Positions 15,365 to 15,543 of a stretch of DNA of 15,543 nt are shown one piece after another. A program made the position numbers and the translations under genes. Within the stretch, counting starts at the first letter, position 1. Every line of letters begins with the position of its first letter. The stretch comes from Clostridia bacterium (GTDB lineage: Bacteria; Bacillota; Clostridia; Christensenellales; Pumilibacteraceae): NCBI GenBank assembly GCA_017452405.1, contig JAFTMM010000040.1, positions 1 through 15,543 of the forward strand. Direction: 5' to 3'. The notes beneath the pieces were generated by a model. It was not told the origin of the DNA, ran no database searches, and saw nothing but the letters and a program-made list of their open reading frames with translations.

Positions 15365-15543
15365 TTATGCTACGACCAAAACTCCCGGCCACACGAAGCA
15401 CGATACGATGAGAAATATCAAGCCGAGCAGACCGAATAAGCCTATTATTATCCAAGAGAACCACTTAGGCGTAAACGCCCACGTTCCGCCTGTAAATAAA
15501 CCGCCAACAAAGTTTATTGCGAATAGCACCACGAAACCGAGAA
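15365..15543 (-). CDS. Small membrane protein, C-terminal part (2TM-domain-like)
   Basis: The frame is open from the right edge to TAA at 15365-15367, giving the last 58 residues of a protein whose start is outside the window. Two hydrophobic helices are visible. The first runs from GFVVLFAINFVGGLF and is followed by a short TGGTWAFTPKW linker; the second is WIIIGLFGLLGLIFLIV, followed by SCFVWPGVLVVA at the end. The helix-W-helix plan is like the small 2TM domain found in many uncharacterised bacterial proteins. That assignment is tentative. Its codon use is like the neighbours and it is followed by a hairpin, which supports a real gene. I assign no function. Confidence 0.6.
   Translation of the reverse strand, partial: LGFVVLFAINFVGGLFTGGTWAFTPKWFSWIIIGLFGLLGLIFLIVSCFVWPGVLVVA

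Noticed and set aside
1..15543. CRISPR array, tRNA or rRNA genes, prophage or defence island
   Set aside because: I saw no regularly spaced repeats, no tRNA or rRNA sequence, and no phage or defence genes; apart from the left edge the window is conserved core genes.

Overview
The window is 15.5 kb of chromosome from a member of the Bacillota, most likely an uncultured class Clostridia lineage. This rests on strong Shine-Dalgarno (SD) sites, moderate GC, several TTG starts, Clostridia-type IscR/NifS/IscU proteins, and the conserved Bacillota order rplS ... comM-dprA-topA-trmFO-hslV-hslU. Placement below class is not possible by eye. Every convincing gene is on the minus strand, so transcription runs from right to left.

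Reading in the direction of transcription: the right edge holds the end of a small membrane protein (2TM-like) followed by a hairpin. Next come a promoter, a short possibly structured leader, and rplS (ribosomal protein L19). A hairpin separates rplS from a 514-residue polytopic membrane protein that resembles GT-C glycosyltransferases. Then follows a tightly packed housekeeping block: comM (Mg-chelatase-like AAA+ ATPase), dprA (DNA processing), topA (topoisomerase I), trmFO (tRNA m5U54 methyltransferase), hslV and hslU (ATP-dependent protease), hisS (histidyl-tRNA synthetase) and glyA (serine hydroxymethyltransferase). Many junctions overlap or have gaps of 1-5 nt. The block ends at a good intrinsic terminator after glyA.

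A second operon, for iron-sulfur cluster assembly, starts from its own near-consensus promoter: iscR (Rrf2 regulator), iscS/nifS (cysteine desulfurase), iscU (scaffold), and a 53-codon one-helix membrane protein. The small gene has an in-frame TAG followed by 13 more codons encoding a cysteine-rich tail that ends at TAA just before a hairpin. At the left edge is the beginning of ruvX (yqgF). It has an extended -10 promoter almost touching its ATG, and its reading frame breaks after 43 codons into sequence I cannot assign.

Most of the window is conserved core metabolism and information processing. I do not see a convincing new multi-gene system. The items most worth checking are the TAG-interrupted cysteine-rich tail beside iscU, the broken ruvX at the contig edge, and the GT-C-like membrane gene in a slot where relatives usually carry lepB, rbgA and rnhB.
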